Both the position numbers and the translations under genes were made by a program. A DNA stretch of 64,000 nt from Axinella damicornis (taxonomy: Eukaryota > Porifera > Demospongiae > Axinellida > Axinellidae), in the NCBI GenBank assembly GCA_963931865.1, contig OZ007505.1, positions 21,676,074 through 21,740,073 on the forward strand, in the 5' to 3' direction. A model generated the notes under the pieces. It did no database searches, was not told the DNA's origin, and was given only the letters and a program-made list of their open reading frames with translations. This document shows, piece after piece, positions 39,001 to 48,800 of this stretch (the first letter of the stretch is position 1; each line of letters begins with the position of its first letter).

Positions 39001-42000
39001 CGCTTACATGCCGAAACTCACCGTGCTGTCTAAGTTGTGAGTGCTGTATTGGTTGCCATTGCTCGCGATCGACTGAGCGTGGTTGCCACGTGGCATGTGC
39101 GTTAATTGGAACGTATTGCGATTGCGCGACGGCAAGTCGCAACCGGTGTTGCAACGCGGCTGCTTTATGAATGTGTACTTGAGAGCACTCTAAATCTTCA
39201 TTATATAGCGCTATAGCTATCATGGTACTCACTGATGTGTGATAATTGGAATGAACTGTCACAATTAGCTTGTACTACCGTTTAACCGTGGCTACCAGGA
39301 GTGCGGTTGCCCCTCGTACTAGAGGCAAAAAAAATTTCTCCCAAAAATTAAAAAGGATTTAGTGATGGCCTGTCACATACGGAATTATTCAACCTCTCGA
39401 AAAAGCTAAGAAACAAGGAGAATGCCATTAACCAGGCTCAGTCCCATCCCATTGAAAAATGTAGAATTTAGGGATGGGATGGGACTGAGGCTGGTTAATG
39501 GCATTCTCCTTGTTTCTTAGCTTTTTCGAGAGGTTGAATAATTCCGAATGTGACAGGCCATCACTAAATCCTTTTTAATTTTTGGGAGAAATTTTTTGCC
39601 TCTAGTTAGAGTACTTTTTCAAGCGCATGAAATGCGTAACGTCTTAGTCATGGTACATACAACGTCACCGTAAGAGTACGGGGGTACTGGGCCTGATGTC
39701 AGATTTTATTAATTGCCTTGATGGACGTGAACCTTCTGCTGGGCACTGAGCAGGCTTTGATGCTTCATTCTGTTTCCACTATGAGTATCCCAAAACTCAC
39801 TCACAGTACTGGTATATACATGTTCTGCACTGTAGTTACGTCATGAAAAGAAAGCCACACCTCCATGATGGCGATAGATCTTGGCAAGAACAGGTTGGTA
39901 GAAATTCCTCGCAGCGGTAGTGAGGCACCAGATGATGGATTCACAAGGATTCAGCTGATCAGCAAGTGCCCGAAATGCAGTAAAAGAGAATGCAACGTGC
40001 GTTTGCATGTGAACTGCGCATGCGCATTTGGCACGCATGACCTCTGGTTGCATCAAAATGGCTTTGTGCTAGCAATTCACAGAATCATAGCTAGCCAGAA
40101 GTGCCGTTCCTGCCAGTATGTAGTCAAAAGGGCCGAAAGGAGCTACTACGACAAAAGCGATGTTCTGTGAGTGAACTAGCTCAGGAAATGCTTTTGTTTT
40201 CCAGCTATGCTAGTCAATGAGAAAGAAAGAAAGAAAGAAAGAAAGAAGAAGAAGATGAAGATAACGAAATCGGAATTTTACGGCGACTTATTTATCGACT
40301 CCCGTGTACTCTCAGGTACGTTTGCGAGTGTTTTTGTGAACTGCTAGGCAGTATCATTCTGTCTGCATGCTTGGTTTGGGGGGTAGTAGCTTCTTTGGCC
40401 GTTTTCCTGCTGGTGCATCAGTATGGTATTTCGAAATTTCCTTAGCCATCCCTAAATAGAGAACGCTACGGCATTCTCTGATTAATTCATGGCCTTATAT
40501 AGCTGTGTGTGATGTATTTGTAGCCTCGTTCCCAGGCCTTCTCACCTCAGCGTTTGTCGCTTGCAATACTAACACGGGGGGAGGCCTGGTAAAAGTCGTC
40601 ACGTGCAGTGATGTAATGAATGTTGGGTGGACGTATGGAGGAGTGGCACATTCCCAAGTAAACCGCAAGGCCGTGTGTAAAGATGCGACCAACCACCAAC
40701 AATGGACTAAGTTAGCGTTCAACAGCAACTGAGCGGTCGACATCGGGAATTCTTGGTGATGTTTCTCAGGTTCAGAAAGCTGCCCCACAGCTGTGCAGAA
40801 GTCCAAAGCCAGGAAATACAGCCGCATTTTGAAGATCAAGCATCCTACTGTTGAGTACCTGCAGTGAGGAAGTTTACTTGAAACTTCATCACAACCGTAG
40901 GTCCGGAGCTGTAAAAACAGCAGACAGACTACAACGCATGTATACTGTGCTACCAGAACTGGCTACAAACAGGAGCCCATAACGAAAATGGCTCCTGCTA
41001 CAAAGCTTAAGACAGTCTTTGTGGTTTACTTGGGAATGTGCCACTCCTCCATACGTTCACCCAACGTACGTCCATCTACACGTGACGAGTTTTACCAGGC
41101 CTTCCCCTGCGTTAGTACTGCAAGTGACAAACGCTGGGGTGAGGAATGAGGCTAATTATTTGCCTCATTCCCATGCTGAAATATGAGGTTGGGAGTATAG
41201 GAATGAGGCGAACTTAGCTTGCTCCCTACTTAATTGCATGACGATCTATCTACCTCTCTCTATGCTCCCCCTCCATGTTGCTGTTTCCTCTATCCAGTAC
41301 ACACGATCTGAGAAGCTGGCCCCGGGGGGAGGTGGTACCAGCAAGAACAGCACCAGTGGGGTAGATGCCATGACGGGCTTGGAACAGGAAGGTGAGATCT
41401 TTATCACCACAGTATGGGCGGTATATTACACTCCTGGTAGGGGAAAAATTGTGCCACGTAATCCAAATATAATGTTTGAGTACTTAGGCTTGGCCTACAG
41501 AGATTCTGACTACACCGCCGTGATCGCTTTCATGACCTGGCCTGAACGTAAAAAGTTGGTGTTGAAACTCACCTTGTTGGTGGAGATATGAGCGCTTTTG
41601 TCTCGCCGTGGCCACCATTGCTCGAGCGCTCTCTTCGACTTCCGGTGGCAGTACCGTTCTTAGGAAAGGCACACAAAAATTCTGACCACACGCTGTCGTT
41701 CACTGATGCTTACATGCCAAAACTCACCGTGCTGGCAAAGTTATGAGCGCTGTAACAGTTTCTTGTCTTCTCCTTGGGCCGCCATTGCTGACTCAGCTCA
41801 ATCGATCGACACGACGTCGACGACCGACCGTGGTACCGGTCGACCGAGCATGGTCCTCACGTGGCATGTGCGTTAATTGGAATGAGTTGCAATACCTAGC
41901 TTGGGCTACCGTTGAGTTGCAACCGGTTGCAACTCAGCTACCAGGAGTGCGGTTGCCCCTATTATTGTCTAAAAATTCAGCAATATTTCGGCACCCTTTC

Positions 42001-43051
42001 ACAAAATAAAATGTATGATCTCTTTCAAACAAGGGCATCCCAAACGTTTTCTTAATGCATGTGTTCCTACCATTTTGTCAGGATGATGATGGTACCACAT
42101 GGGGCTGAAGCAATACTTCAAGCTTCTTTGTAAGCTTTTTCTTTGCTACAAAGCAGTACATAGATCTACATGGTGCTCCAATCCGTTTCCACTTCCTTGT
42201 TCGTGCTGAGTTTAGTGGCCGCCCTCGAATAGTAGCTGCAGTAAATCATGTAGTGAAATAAATAGTAGCCACGGCGTTTGATCGCGGAAATACAGTATAT
42301 GTACACTTTAATCAGCTCACTCATATCCATGGTATCCCCCGTCTACAACAATGTGTATAATTTCATCAAAGATGTATGTAGTTACACATATCATTGCCAT
42401 GCCAATCTGGATACGACTATATATAACAAGTAGCTTTGCTCGCTTCGCTCGCTCAGCTACTTCCCCCTCATTCGCCTACATGAGCAATCCGGCGCCGGAC
42501 AGCTCTGCTGCTCCCCGATTGCGTCCGCTTCAGCTACTGCTCCCCGAATGCGTCCACTTCAACTGCTGCTCCACGATTGTGTCCTGACTGTCCTCCCAAG
42601 TGATATCCATGCATCTGCCTCAGCTACTGCTCCCAGATCGCATCCTCCTCAACTACTGCTCCCCGATGCGTCCGCTTCCACTGCTTCTCCCAGATATTTG
42701 TGTCCGCTTCGACTGCTGCTCCCCGATCGCGTCCGCTTGTGCCCGCTTCAGCTAGTTACTGCTCTCTGTTTGCAGCCCCAGCCGTTCTGGAAGCTTCCAG
42801 CCCCTGTCCAACGTTCTGGATCATTCTTTCAGAGTTCGAAGTTCGGAGGTTGCCATGAAGGTTATGCGTCACCTGTCTGGTCCAGCCCCCCCGAACACCC
42901 ACTTCCGTTACACACACACAGTCTTAATGTATTGATGGTCTAGGTGTGTATCCAGTCACTCAAGAGCTCTGTCTTGTTCCCTCATGTAGGCACTGGATTC
43001 TCTGGTTCTGCACCCAACAACACACAGCTGTCAGACTTCTCATCATTTTAG
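36075..43051 (+). CDS. NFYB: NF-YB, CCAAT-binding factor beta subunit
   Basis: NF-YB is the histone-fold subunit that pairs with NF-YC and NF-YA to bind CCAAT boxes. Exon 1 starts at 36075 ([15 protein letters not shown]) and gives a Ser/Thr/Gln-rich N-terminus; its donor is uncertain (near 36410-36477). Following exons are ~36533-36680 (ends APAVYKEQ), 37297-37362 ([20 protein letters not shown]), 37451-37518 ([20 protein letters not shown]), 37966-38104 ([20 protein letters not shown], then [19 protein letters not shown]), 41298-41391 ([18 protein letters not shown]) and 42990-43051 ([20 protein letters not shown], stop). The histone fold is nearly identical to vertebrate NF-YB, including the [10 protein letters not shown] start and GDDILFAM. 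Introns 5 and 6 (3.2 and 1.6 kb) are filled with mobile elements. Confidence 0.95.
36866..37237. mobile_element. Three short foldback repeats in NF-YB intron 2
   Basis: 36866-36891 (GGCTCATTCCC..GGGAATGAGGC), 37027-37112 (CCTCGTTCCCCAGCCCCGCC with CGGGCCTAGGAACAAGGC) and 37168-37237 (CCTCGTTCCCAGGCCCCACC with GGGCAGGAACGAGGC). All are copies of one family. Confidence 0.8.
38346..39314. mobile_element. MITE-like dispersed repeat, copy 2 (with insertion)
   Basis: It begins ATTACACTCCTGGTATAGAG and ends CTACCAGGAGTGCGGTTGCC. Internal phrases match the copy at 851, but ~400 bp around 38505-38860 is additional and includes a telomere-like run. It lies in NF-YB intron 5. Confidence 0.75.
38508..38533. 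repeat. Short telomere-like (CCCTAA)n run
   Basis: CCCTAACCCTAATCCTAACC followed by CTAAC, about four TTAGGG-type units on the minus strand, inside a repeat copy in NF-YB intron 5. It is too short to infer a former telomere. Confidence 0.85.
39318..39606. mobile_element. Long near-perfect foldback element, ~130-bp arms
   Basis: ACTAGAGGCAAAAAAAATTT at the left and its inverse ending GCCTCTAGT at the right. The arms match nearly base for base through GGATTTAGTGATGGCCTGTC, CCTCTCGAAAAAGCTAAGAA and CCATTAACCAGGCTCAGTCC, around a ~20-bp loop (near 39452-39472). It is inserted directly next to the MITE copy ending 39314. A single arm occurs alone at 57248-57343. Confidence 0.95.
39607..40522. other. 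NF-YB intron 5, unexplained segment
   Basis: No known domain or transposon ends recognised. Open frames around 39840-40170 on both strands show no family signature. A GAAA microsatellite occupies 40217-40247. Confidence 0.5.
40523..41153. mobile_element. Long member of the CCTCGTTCCCAGG foldback family
   Basis: The left arm GCCTCGTTCCCAGGCCTTCT..GTGGCACATTCCCAAGTAAA (40523-~40665) is inverted at ~41025-41153 (TTTACTTGGGAATGTGCCAC..GGTGAGGAATGAGGC). The ~360-bp interior has no recognised coding sequence. The arms carry the same ends as the ~50-bp copies, so it may be a longer progenitor-like form. A 48-bp copy (41163-41210) follows directly. Confidence 0.85.
41425..41960. mobile_element. MITE-like dispersed repeat, copy 3
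   Basis: It begins ATTACACTCCTGGTAGGGGA and ends CTACCAGGAGTGCGGTTGCC, with the same interior phrases as copy 1 (851-1322). It sits in NF-YB intron 6, just after the exon ending 41391. Confidence 0.85.
42440..42760. repeat. Degenerate ~28-bp tandem repeat
   Basis: Repeated phrases CTGCTCCCCGAT[T/C]GCGTCC and CGCTTCAACTGCTGCTCCCC with considerable divergence, in NF-YB intron 6. Open frames here are repeat translations. Confidence 0.75.
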
Positions 43052-44098
43052 TACTGCACAGTGCACACCGAGCAGCTAGCTAGATTGAATAATGCCTGTA
43101 TACACCTGCACCAGGAGATGTGATATACACAAAATTAATAATCATTACATAATGCAATAAGGCCTTCACTGCTCAAACAGCGCTTGGACTGCGGACAGAC
43201 TGACAGACAAACCGATCACTCTACCCCCTGCTGCGCATGCGCACGGGGTAATTATCAGACAGCTGAAGTTAAGGCTGTAACTGCATCATTGGCATGTTAT
43301 ACAATCCTCTAAGCTTGACACACGTAGTACACCTGGATATTATCTAGTCAACTGGAACGTACACTGCATTAATTATGGTTGGCCACCAATCATGAATATT
43401 ACGGGCATAATACACTCAATTAAGGGCGCATCGACCCTATACAACTCTCGTATTGACTGCAAACGGAAAAATCCAAATCACCAGATAATAATACTATTTT
43501 TAGACATTGGTAATGTGAATGCGATTACGCGAAATATCGCAGAGCAGGTCAGAGAGCTACTAGATCGAGTGGTAGAGTGGATGACTGGACGCCATCTAGT
43601 CTCGCTGGCCAGACTTGACATTCCACCGAGAGACTGGGAACGAGACTAGACGCCATCCACGTTTTGACGACTAGAAACAACGTGCCCGTCCGTCCTCTGG
43701 TCCTCGTATGCGCGCGGCAGCCATTGCACGCAGGTGCCATAGGCTTCGCTCAGGATCGTCTCCACTGAATGACACGGTTCGTTGGCGAAACTGAGGCAAG
43801 GAGAAGGCAGTAAGCGCCGTCCAGGGTAACAGCAGATAGAAGTTCATTGACTTACTAGAGAATGGATATTTGCCAGAGCTGCGCGCGCCGCGGATACGAA
43901 ATAAACGAAGTATCACGTGATTTCTAAAAGTCACGGGGAGAATACGTACATGTACGTAAATATAATAGCACATGCATGATGAATATAGTCACGTGCACAC
44001 CCCTACTTGCACTAGTTTGCAAGTTTTGTGATTGAGCAAGCTAGCACTGCTTCACTGGCTACCTGTCATCGTAACCATAATTGCCAATATCCTGAGAA
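43052..44098. other. Intergenic, NF-YB to death-domain gene
   Basis: It contains one 52-bp foldback element (43597-43648). No gene is supported. The leader of the death-domain gene probably lies between 43980 and 44098. Confidence 0.5.
43597..43648. mobile_element. 52-bp foldback element with exact 9-bp target duplication
   Basis: TAGTCTCGCTGGCCAG..CTGGGAACGAGACTA, flanked by GACGCCATC on both sides (43588-43596 and 43649-43657). It defines the family ends as TAG[C/T]CTCG and the inverse. Confidence 0.95.
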
Positions 44099-45430
44099 AT
44101 GGGTTTGGAATTGAACCTTGTGAATCTGATGGATGTTCTGCAGAAGGTGACCGAGGTAGATAGCCTGGGTCTCCACTTGGGTATTCCAAAACACGAACTG
44201 GACAGAATGAGGCTGGATTATCGAATGCAAGAACAACGAAAGATGGCTATGTTGGAATGGTGGCTAAATCATAACCTCAATCCTACCTGGGAGAGAGTGA
44301 TTACTGCACTGAGAGCAATGCACGAACCAGTTCCAGTTGCAGAGGTATCCAAACGTCAAAGTCTCTATGACTCACATGAAAAGGATTTCCAAAGATGGGA
44401 AGAATGGAAAGACAATATCAAAAAGATTGAAGGAAACCTTCAACTATATTCTGACTTGGAAAGAGAGTGGAAGAAAGGCAAAATGGAATGGAATAACTAC
44501 CTGAAAAAGATGGAAAAAGTCGAAGAAGATTGGGAAGACCTCATCAGAACCCAACAAAGAGAGACAACCACACTTGGAATCAATTCGGAAGCCTTATCAA
44601 TGCAACGATACTCTGTGTTGGAATATAAGGTACAACAGCACGTGGAAAGAAGCAAGGAGCTGAGGGAATTCTATGAAAGAGCCGCACAGCATCGACGTGG
44701 ATTGCAAAATACTGAGATAGAACTAGAGGCATGGGAAAAGGAACTGCATGAGCAGACATCAGAGCTGCAAAATCTTGAAGAACAAATGGAAGGAACTGAA
44801 TTCTTGGGAGAGGCAAAGGACACTTTTGTACTAAATTTAGAAACCTCTCGAGAACGACTACAGACCTGCAGAGAGAAAATGAGTGAATGTAGGAATGAAC
44901 TCACCAAACCGCAAAGACAACTACACGTATGTAGAGAGAAACTGACCGAATGTGAGGTAAACTTGAAGAGGTGCAGTGATGAACTGGGCGAAAACCACTT
45001 ACAAATCAAAAGATGCATTGAGGGCATGAAAGCGAAATCAGAGAACCAGATCCAAGCACTCACAGTAGCAGCTGGTGGACTAGTAGGGACAGCTGGGGGT
45101 GTTGGCACTGCAGTTGCTATAGGTGCTCTTGGTGGGCCAGTTGGTATGGTAATTGGGGCAGGATTAGGTCTAGTGTATGGGTTGATTGGAGGAAGTGCAG
45201 TAGCTGGTCGTCTGGAGAATCGACTGGAAGAAACAAGGAAAAAACTACGTAGATGTGAAATTGAGCTGAACAATTGCAGTAATGTGGTCAAAAGATGCAA
45301 GGAGGTACTGAGGAGGAGTCAGGTAGAACTGGAAGAATTGAAACGAGTTGTGTATGGGCTGGAACAATGTTTCTACCGGGATGACCTATATATCTCCACC
45401 ACCACAATGAGTTTGCAAAAAGGTTGGTAG
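44099..45430 (+). CDS. Death-domain, coiled-coil, glycine-zipper protein
   Basis: A single-exon gene of 443 residues. Residues ~5-80 form a death-fold domain (LMDVLQKVTEVDSLGLHLG, PKHELDRMRLDYRMQ, MAMLEWWLNHNLNPTWERV, ITALRAM), of the kind that recruits signalling partners by homotypic interaction. Residues ~90-315 are long amphipathic helices, with a cysteine-spaced section (CREKMSECRNEL, CREKLTECEVNLKRC) repeating about every 14 residues. Residues ~319-365 are hydrophobic and glycine-rich with GxxxG steps (AAGGLVGTAGGVGTAVAIGA, then GGPVGMVIGAGLGLVYGLIG), fit for membrane insertion. A second coiled coil closes the protein. No signal peptide. The last ~12 residues (after GLEQCFYRDDL) appear to derive from a repeat. 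A broken paralogue lies at 51369-54888. A cell-death or membrane role is inference from architecture. Confidence 0.88.
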   Translation: MGLELNLVNLMDVLQKVTEVDSLGLHLGIPKHELDRMRLDYRMQEQRKMAMLEWWLNHNLNPTWERVITALRAMHEPVPVAEVSKRQSLYDSHEKDFQRWEEWKDNIKKIEGNLQLYSDLEREWKKGKMEWNNYLKKMEKVEEDWEDLIRTQQRETTTLGINSEALSMQRYSVLEYKVQQHVERSKELREFYERAAQHRRGLQNTEIELEAWEKELHEQTSELQNLEEQMEGTEFLGEAKDTFVLNLETSRERLQTCREKMSECRNELTKPQRQLHVCREKLTECEVNLKRCSDELGENHLQIKRCIEGMKAKSENQIQALTVAAGGLVGTAGGVGTAVAIGALGGPVGMVIGAGLGLVYGLIGGSAVAGRLENRLEETRKKLRRCEIELNNCSNVVKRCKEVLRRSQVELEELKRVVYGLEQCFYRDDLYISTTTMSLQKGW

Positions 45431-45500
45431 ACATGATGGTGTAGTCAGAATCTTTGTATGCCTTCCCAGATCTAGTGCTCATTAGTGTGACCCTCAACGA
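45388..45500 (-). mobile_element. Repeat fragment forming the 3' end of the death-domain gene
   Basis: TATATCTCCACCACCACAAT, then GGTGTAGTCAGAATCTTTGT: this is the reverse complement of conserved phrases of the MITE-like repeat (TTGGTGGTGGAGATATGAG and AGATTCTGACTACACC). It supplies the last codons and the TAG of the gene at 44099. Confidence 0.7.
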
Positions 45501-45839
45501 ATCAGACGCCTCGCGTCAAATGACTTCCGTTCACACACAGACGCACACACACATGCCTGTATAATGATGATGTGGGGATGTTATTTTCCTGTCAGGAGTG
45601 AATAGTTTGTGTAGTGACGTGGTTTAGCTTTACTTACTAATTGCAAAGGTACTTCCGTGGTTGCGCCGCTACTGTGCTATTTTCTACTACACCAAGGAGA
45701 GAGATAAACAATGGTGGTTGTATTTCTTCATCACTTGGAACTTATCAGGATATCGTCAGGTATTATAGAATATCCCAAGAAGTAGTAATCTAATTCATTA
45801 ATAGTGTCCGCCTTTTGCTATGTACTGGTAATACTGCAG

Positions 45840-48800
45840 GCTATTGAGACGAACTTTGCTCATGGAGGTCAAAAGGATGGTTCCTCTGAGTGGCTGGCAG
45901 TAGAATTCCAGGGGGGAGATAATAAAATTTCACTGGATATTCAAAAGGGAGGTCAAGTTTTGGAGAGTGGATGGAAGATAACTCCAATGTTTGATCCAGG
46001 GGTAAGCATTCTTGTTGTATGTACCAAGTTGTATTGACCTGTGAAGTGGGGAGAGGGTATATACAATTGAAATCATGTCATTACAGACTGCAGAATGTTG
46101 TCACTATAGAATAACCCCAGGAACTCTTAGTGCTGGTGCACCCATAACTTCATGCAACTTATGGTTTGTATTACAAGGTCCCATATCCATTTACCTCACA
46201 TGATGCACCCCCTATTGTAGACTGCTTCCTTCACCACTGCCATACATCTTATGAAAATACAGCATCTAAACATAGTCCTTGTGTAGCTACCCCTGTTCAG
46301 TGTGCCAGATCTAAGAAAAGTATCGCAAACTAAGTAACTGCATGTAATTGTTCATTATTCACAGATCACCAAACAGCAAGTAGACCAGAGTTGTCAGCTC
46401 GGTCAGGGATTTCCCCCCTACTGCTGTCTGAGCATAGAATGGACCAGAGAGGAGGAGCCAATCCAACTGGTGCACCAAGTTGACTTGATTGGGGCAAAGG
46501 CCCCTTTCAACTACTTCTGCATTAAGCGCACTCCTGAAGGTGTGGGTGAGTGGATTAATCTACTTGGCAAGTGGAATTCACTCATGTTTCTCGTTACAGG
46601 TACCAGTGGAAATGTTAGCTTTGGCTTGCCCACAAGCTTCAGAATCCTAGATTCACTTTTAAATCCCAAGTTCTGGCTGTACAATTAATTGCCTTGCTTT
46701 GTTTCTGCATTCTGCCATGTTTACATAAACCTAGAATATAGGTGCCATATATCGGGAAATTTTCATGTTGAAAATCTTTCACGTGACAATTATTCGTGTT
46801 GAAAAATTTTCGCGAACTGTGGTGACCGAAGCTAAATTTTGAACGACTCTGACCTTGCTGTACTTGCCGTTCTTTCACCGATCCAGCTTCTTCGGGAAAA
46901 TTCGGGCTGCTGCGGATCGCGGACCCACCATGGCCGTGACAATTGTAAGTATATACTTGCCTATTCCGGTCCGCTCCTTCGCACTGTGTGCTCAATGTGC
47001 TGCTCCCACATCTTGAACCTCTCCGTCCACTTGAATGATACTTTGAGATTTCCGTCTTGAGTCAGGCTGGAAGTCCATTGTTGAAAGCAGCGAAACAGCT
47101 CAGTACAGAGCCGGCCGTGAATTGCGCAGTAATGTACACGTGTTCGTTACCGTAATTTATCCGCTTTCCTCAGTATTCGTAAATTATTTTGCACGATAAA
47201 TTTTCGCGTTTAGTGGCATTCACAAAAATATTTTAACAACAATTTCCTGATATACAGTATACCATGGCTATCAGTGGATAGCATTTAGAGTACAGCTACT
47301 CAGAATCCAGCAATCTGATTGGCTACAGCATGGTCTCTACATTTTGTAGAGTCCACAAAATGTGGACTCTAATACCTTGTTACACGACACAAAAATATCC
47401 GATTCGTGCCCAAGATAACCGTGCTCAAAACCGTGCCAGTGTGCGTTTACACGACATCCGAATAACCGTGTTGAATTCAATTATTGAGGGCGTGATCGAA
47501 CACGTGCGCATCAGTGTAAGTCTTCTCTAGCTCTGGAGCTCAGTATGGCTACCTTGCGTTTGCGGAATGTTTATCGATCTGCTGTTACGATGCGTTCGTT
47601 TACAGAACACCGGCAGTCGGAGTAGAAGGCAGGCCAGTCTGGGTAGCTACCACTTTGTTCAGACAATGCAGAGCAAGACAACACGCTGTTCTCAGCTATA
47701 TAGTCTTTCTGGCTACTCTGAAAGCACCAAGGAGAGAGTGGGTTCGTCCCAGGTACGTTGTACACTCAGTGAATGCTCACTGCGGTCATACCGTCTTCGT
47801 TAGGTTCCGGAACTGGATTAAGACTGCAACCGGAACCGTTCCAACCGTGCTGGCACGGCAAGGTAAGGTGGTCCAAGAACGGTTAATCTAGCACAGTTCA
47901 GTACAGTTCAGTTAGCGTTTACACGGCAATTTAATAACCGTGCCGAACTGCACTAAACCGTGCCAGCACGGTTGTTTTGTGTCGTGTAAACGGGGTATAA
48001 GTGCCCCTGACTAATCATTATTGCAAGTGGTTATTCATGAGTATCGTCCTCGATATGCTCAGATGCTACAGCCCAGGGCCCTCAGAATTCTAAATCACGT
48101 ACATTCCATGGACTAGGCATCTAACTATTATTAGCTTGGTCTAACATGAGACCTTCCTGTGAAAACCTTTCTTTGCTGAGAAGCTGCCATGAGTTTCTGT
48201 GTGATTGCATTATTGCCAAGCGCATTAGCGCGAGGCTTTGAATGGGGGATCTATTTCTCACTATATACGTATGTACGTACGTACGTACCGGAATATGTCA
48301 CGCTCAGGAATGTTGATAGGAATGTTGTGGGTTTCCTGCCGGCCAATTGAGTTTTATTTGCTGCGAGGGCTCGACAGTGCGACAACTACAACCTTGAGAA
48401 ACAGATCAGTGGACGAGCGCGCGGTGCACCAGGGCTTGCAGAGCTGGAGCAGCTACATATGGAGTCAAACAGCTACATAAGGAGTCAAACAGTCGACATC
48501 TGTTTATACCGCAACTCCACAATAATCTCGCGTAGCCAGAGGCTAGGGTACAAGCGAGCGGGGCCTTCAGGGCTTGCAGAGCTAGAGCAGCTACATGTGG
48601 AGTCGAACAGTGAGTGTAATCGACATGTTTATCTCAGCTCCACACTCGCAAATTCACACTTTCTTAGCTATAGATATCATACTCGTAAGCACGTGGCCAG
48701 GCTGCGCATGCGGCCGCGGCGTGCGTGCGAGGCATTATGCGGATATGTATTCCTAGTGATACTACATTTGACATATTGCAATTGCTCTAGCCTCGTTCCC

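Noticed and set aside
39841..40170. Overlapping ~70-100-residue open frames on both strands
   Set aside because: No splice context, domain or homology recognised, and they sit in an NF-YB intron surrounded by mobile elements.
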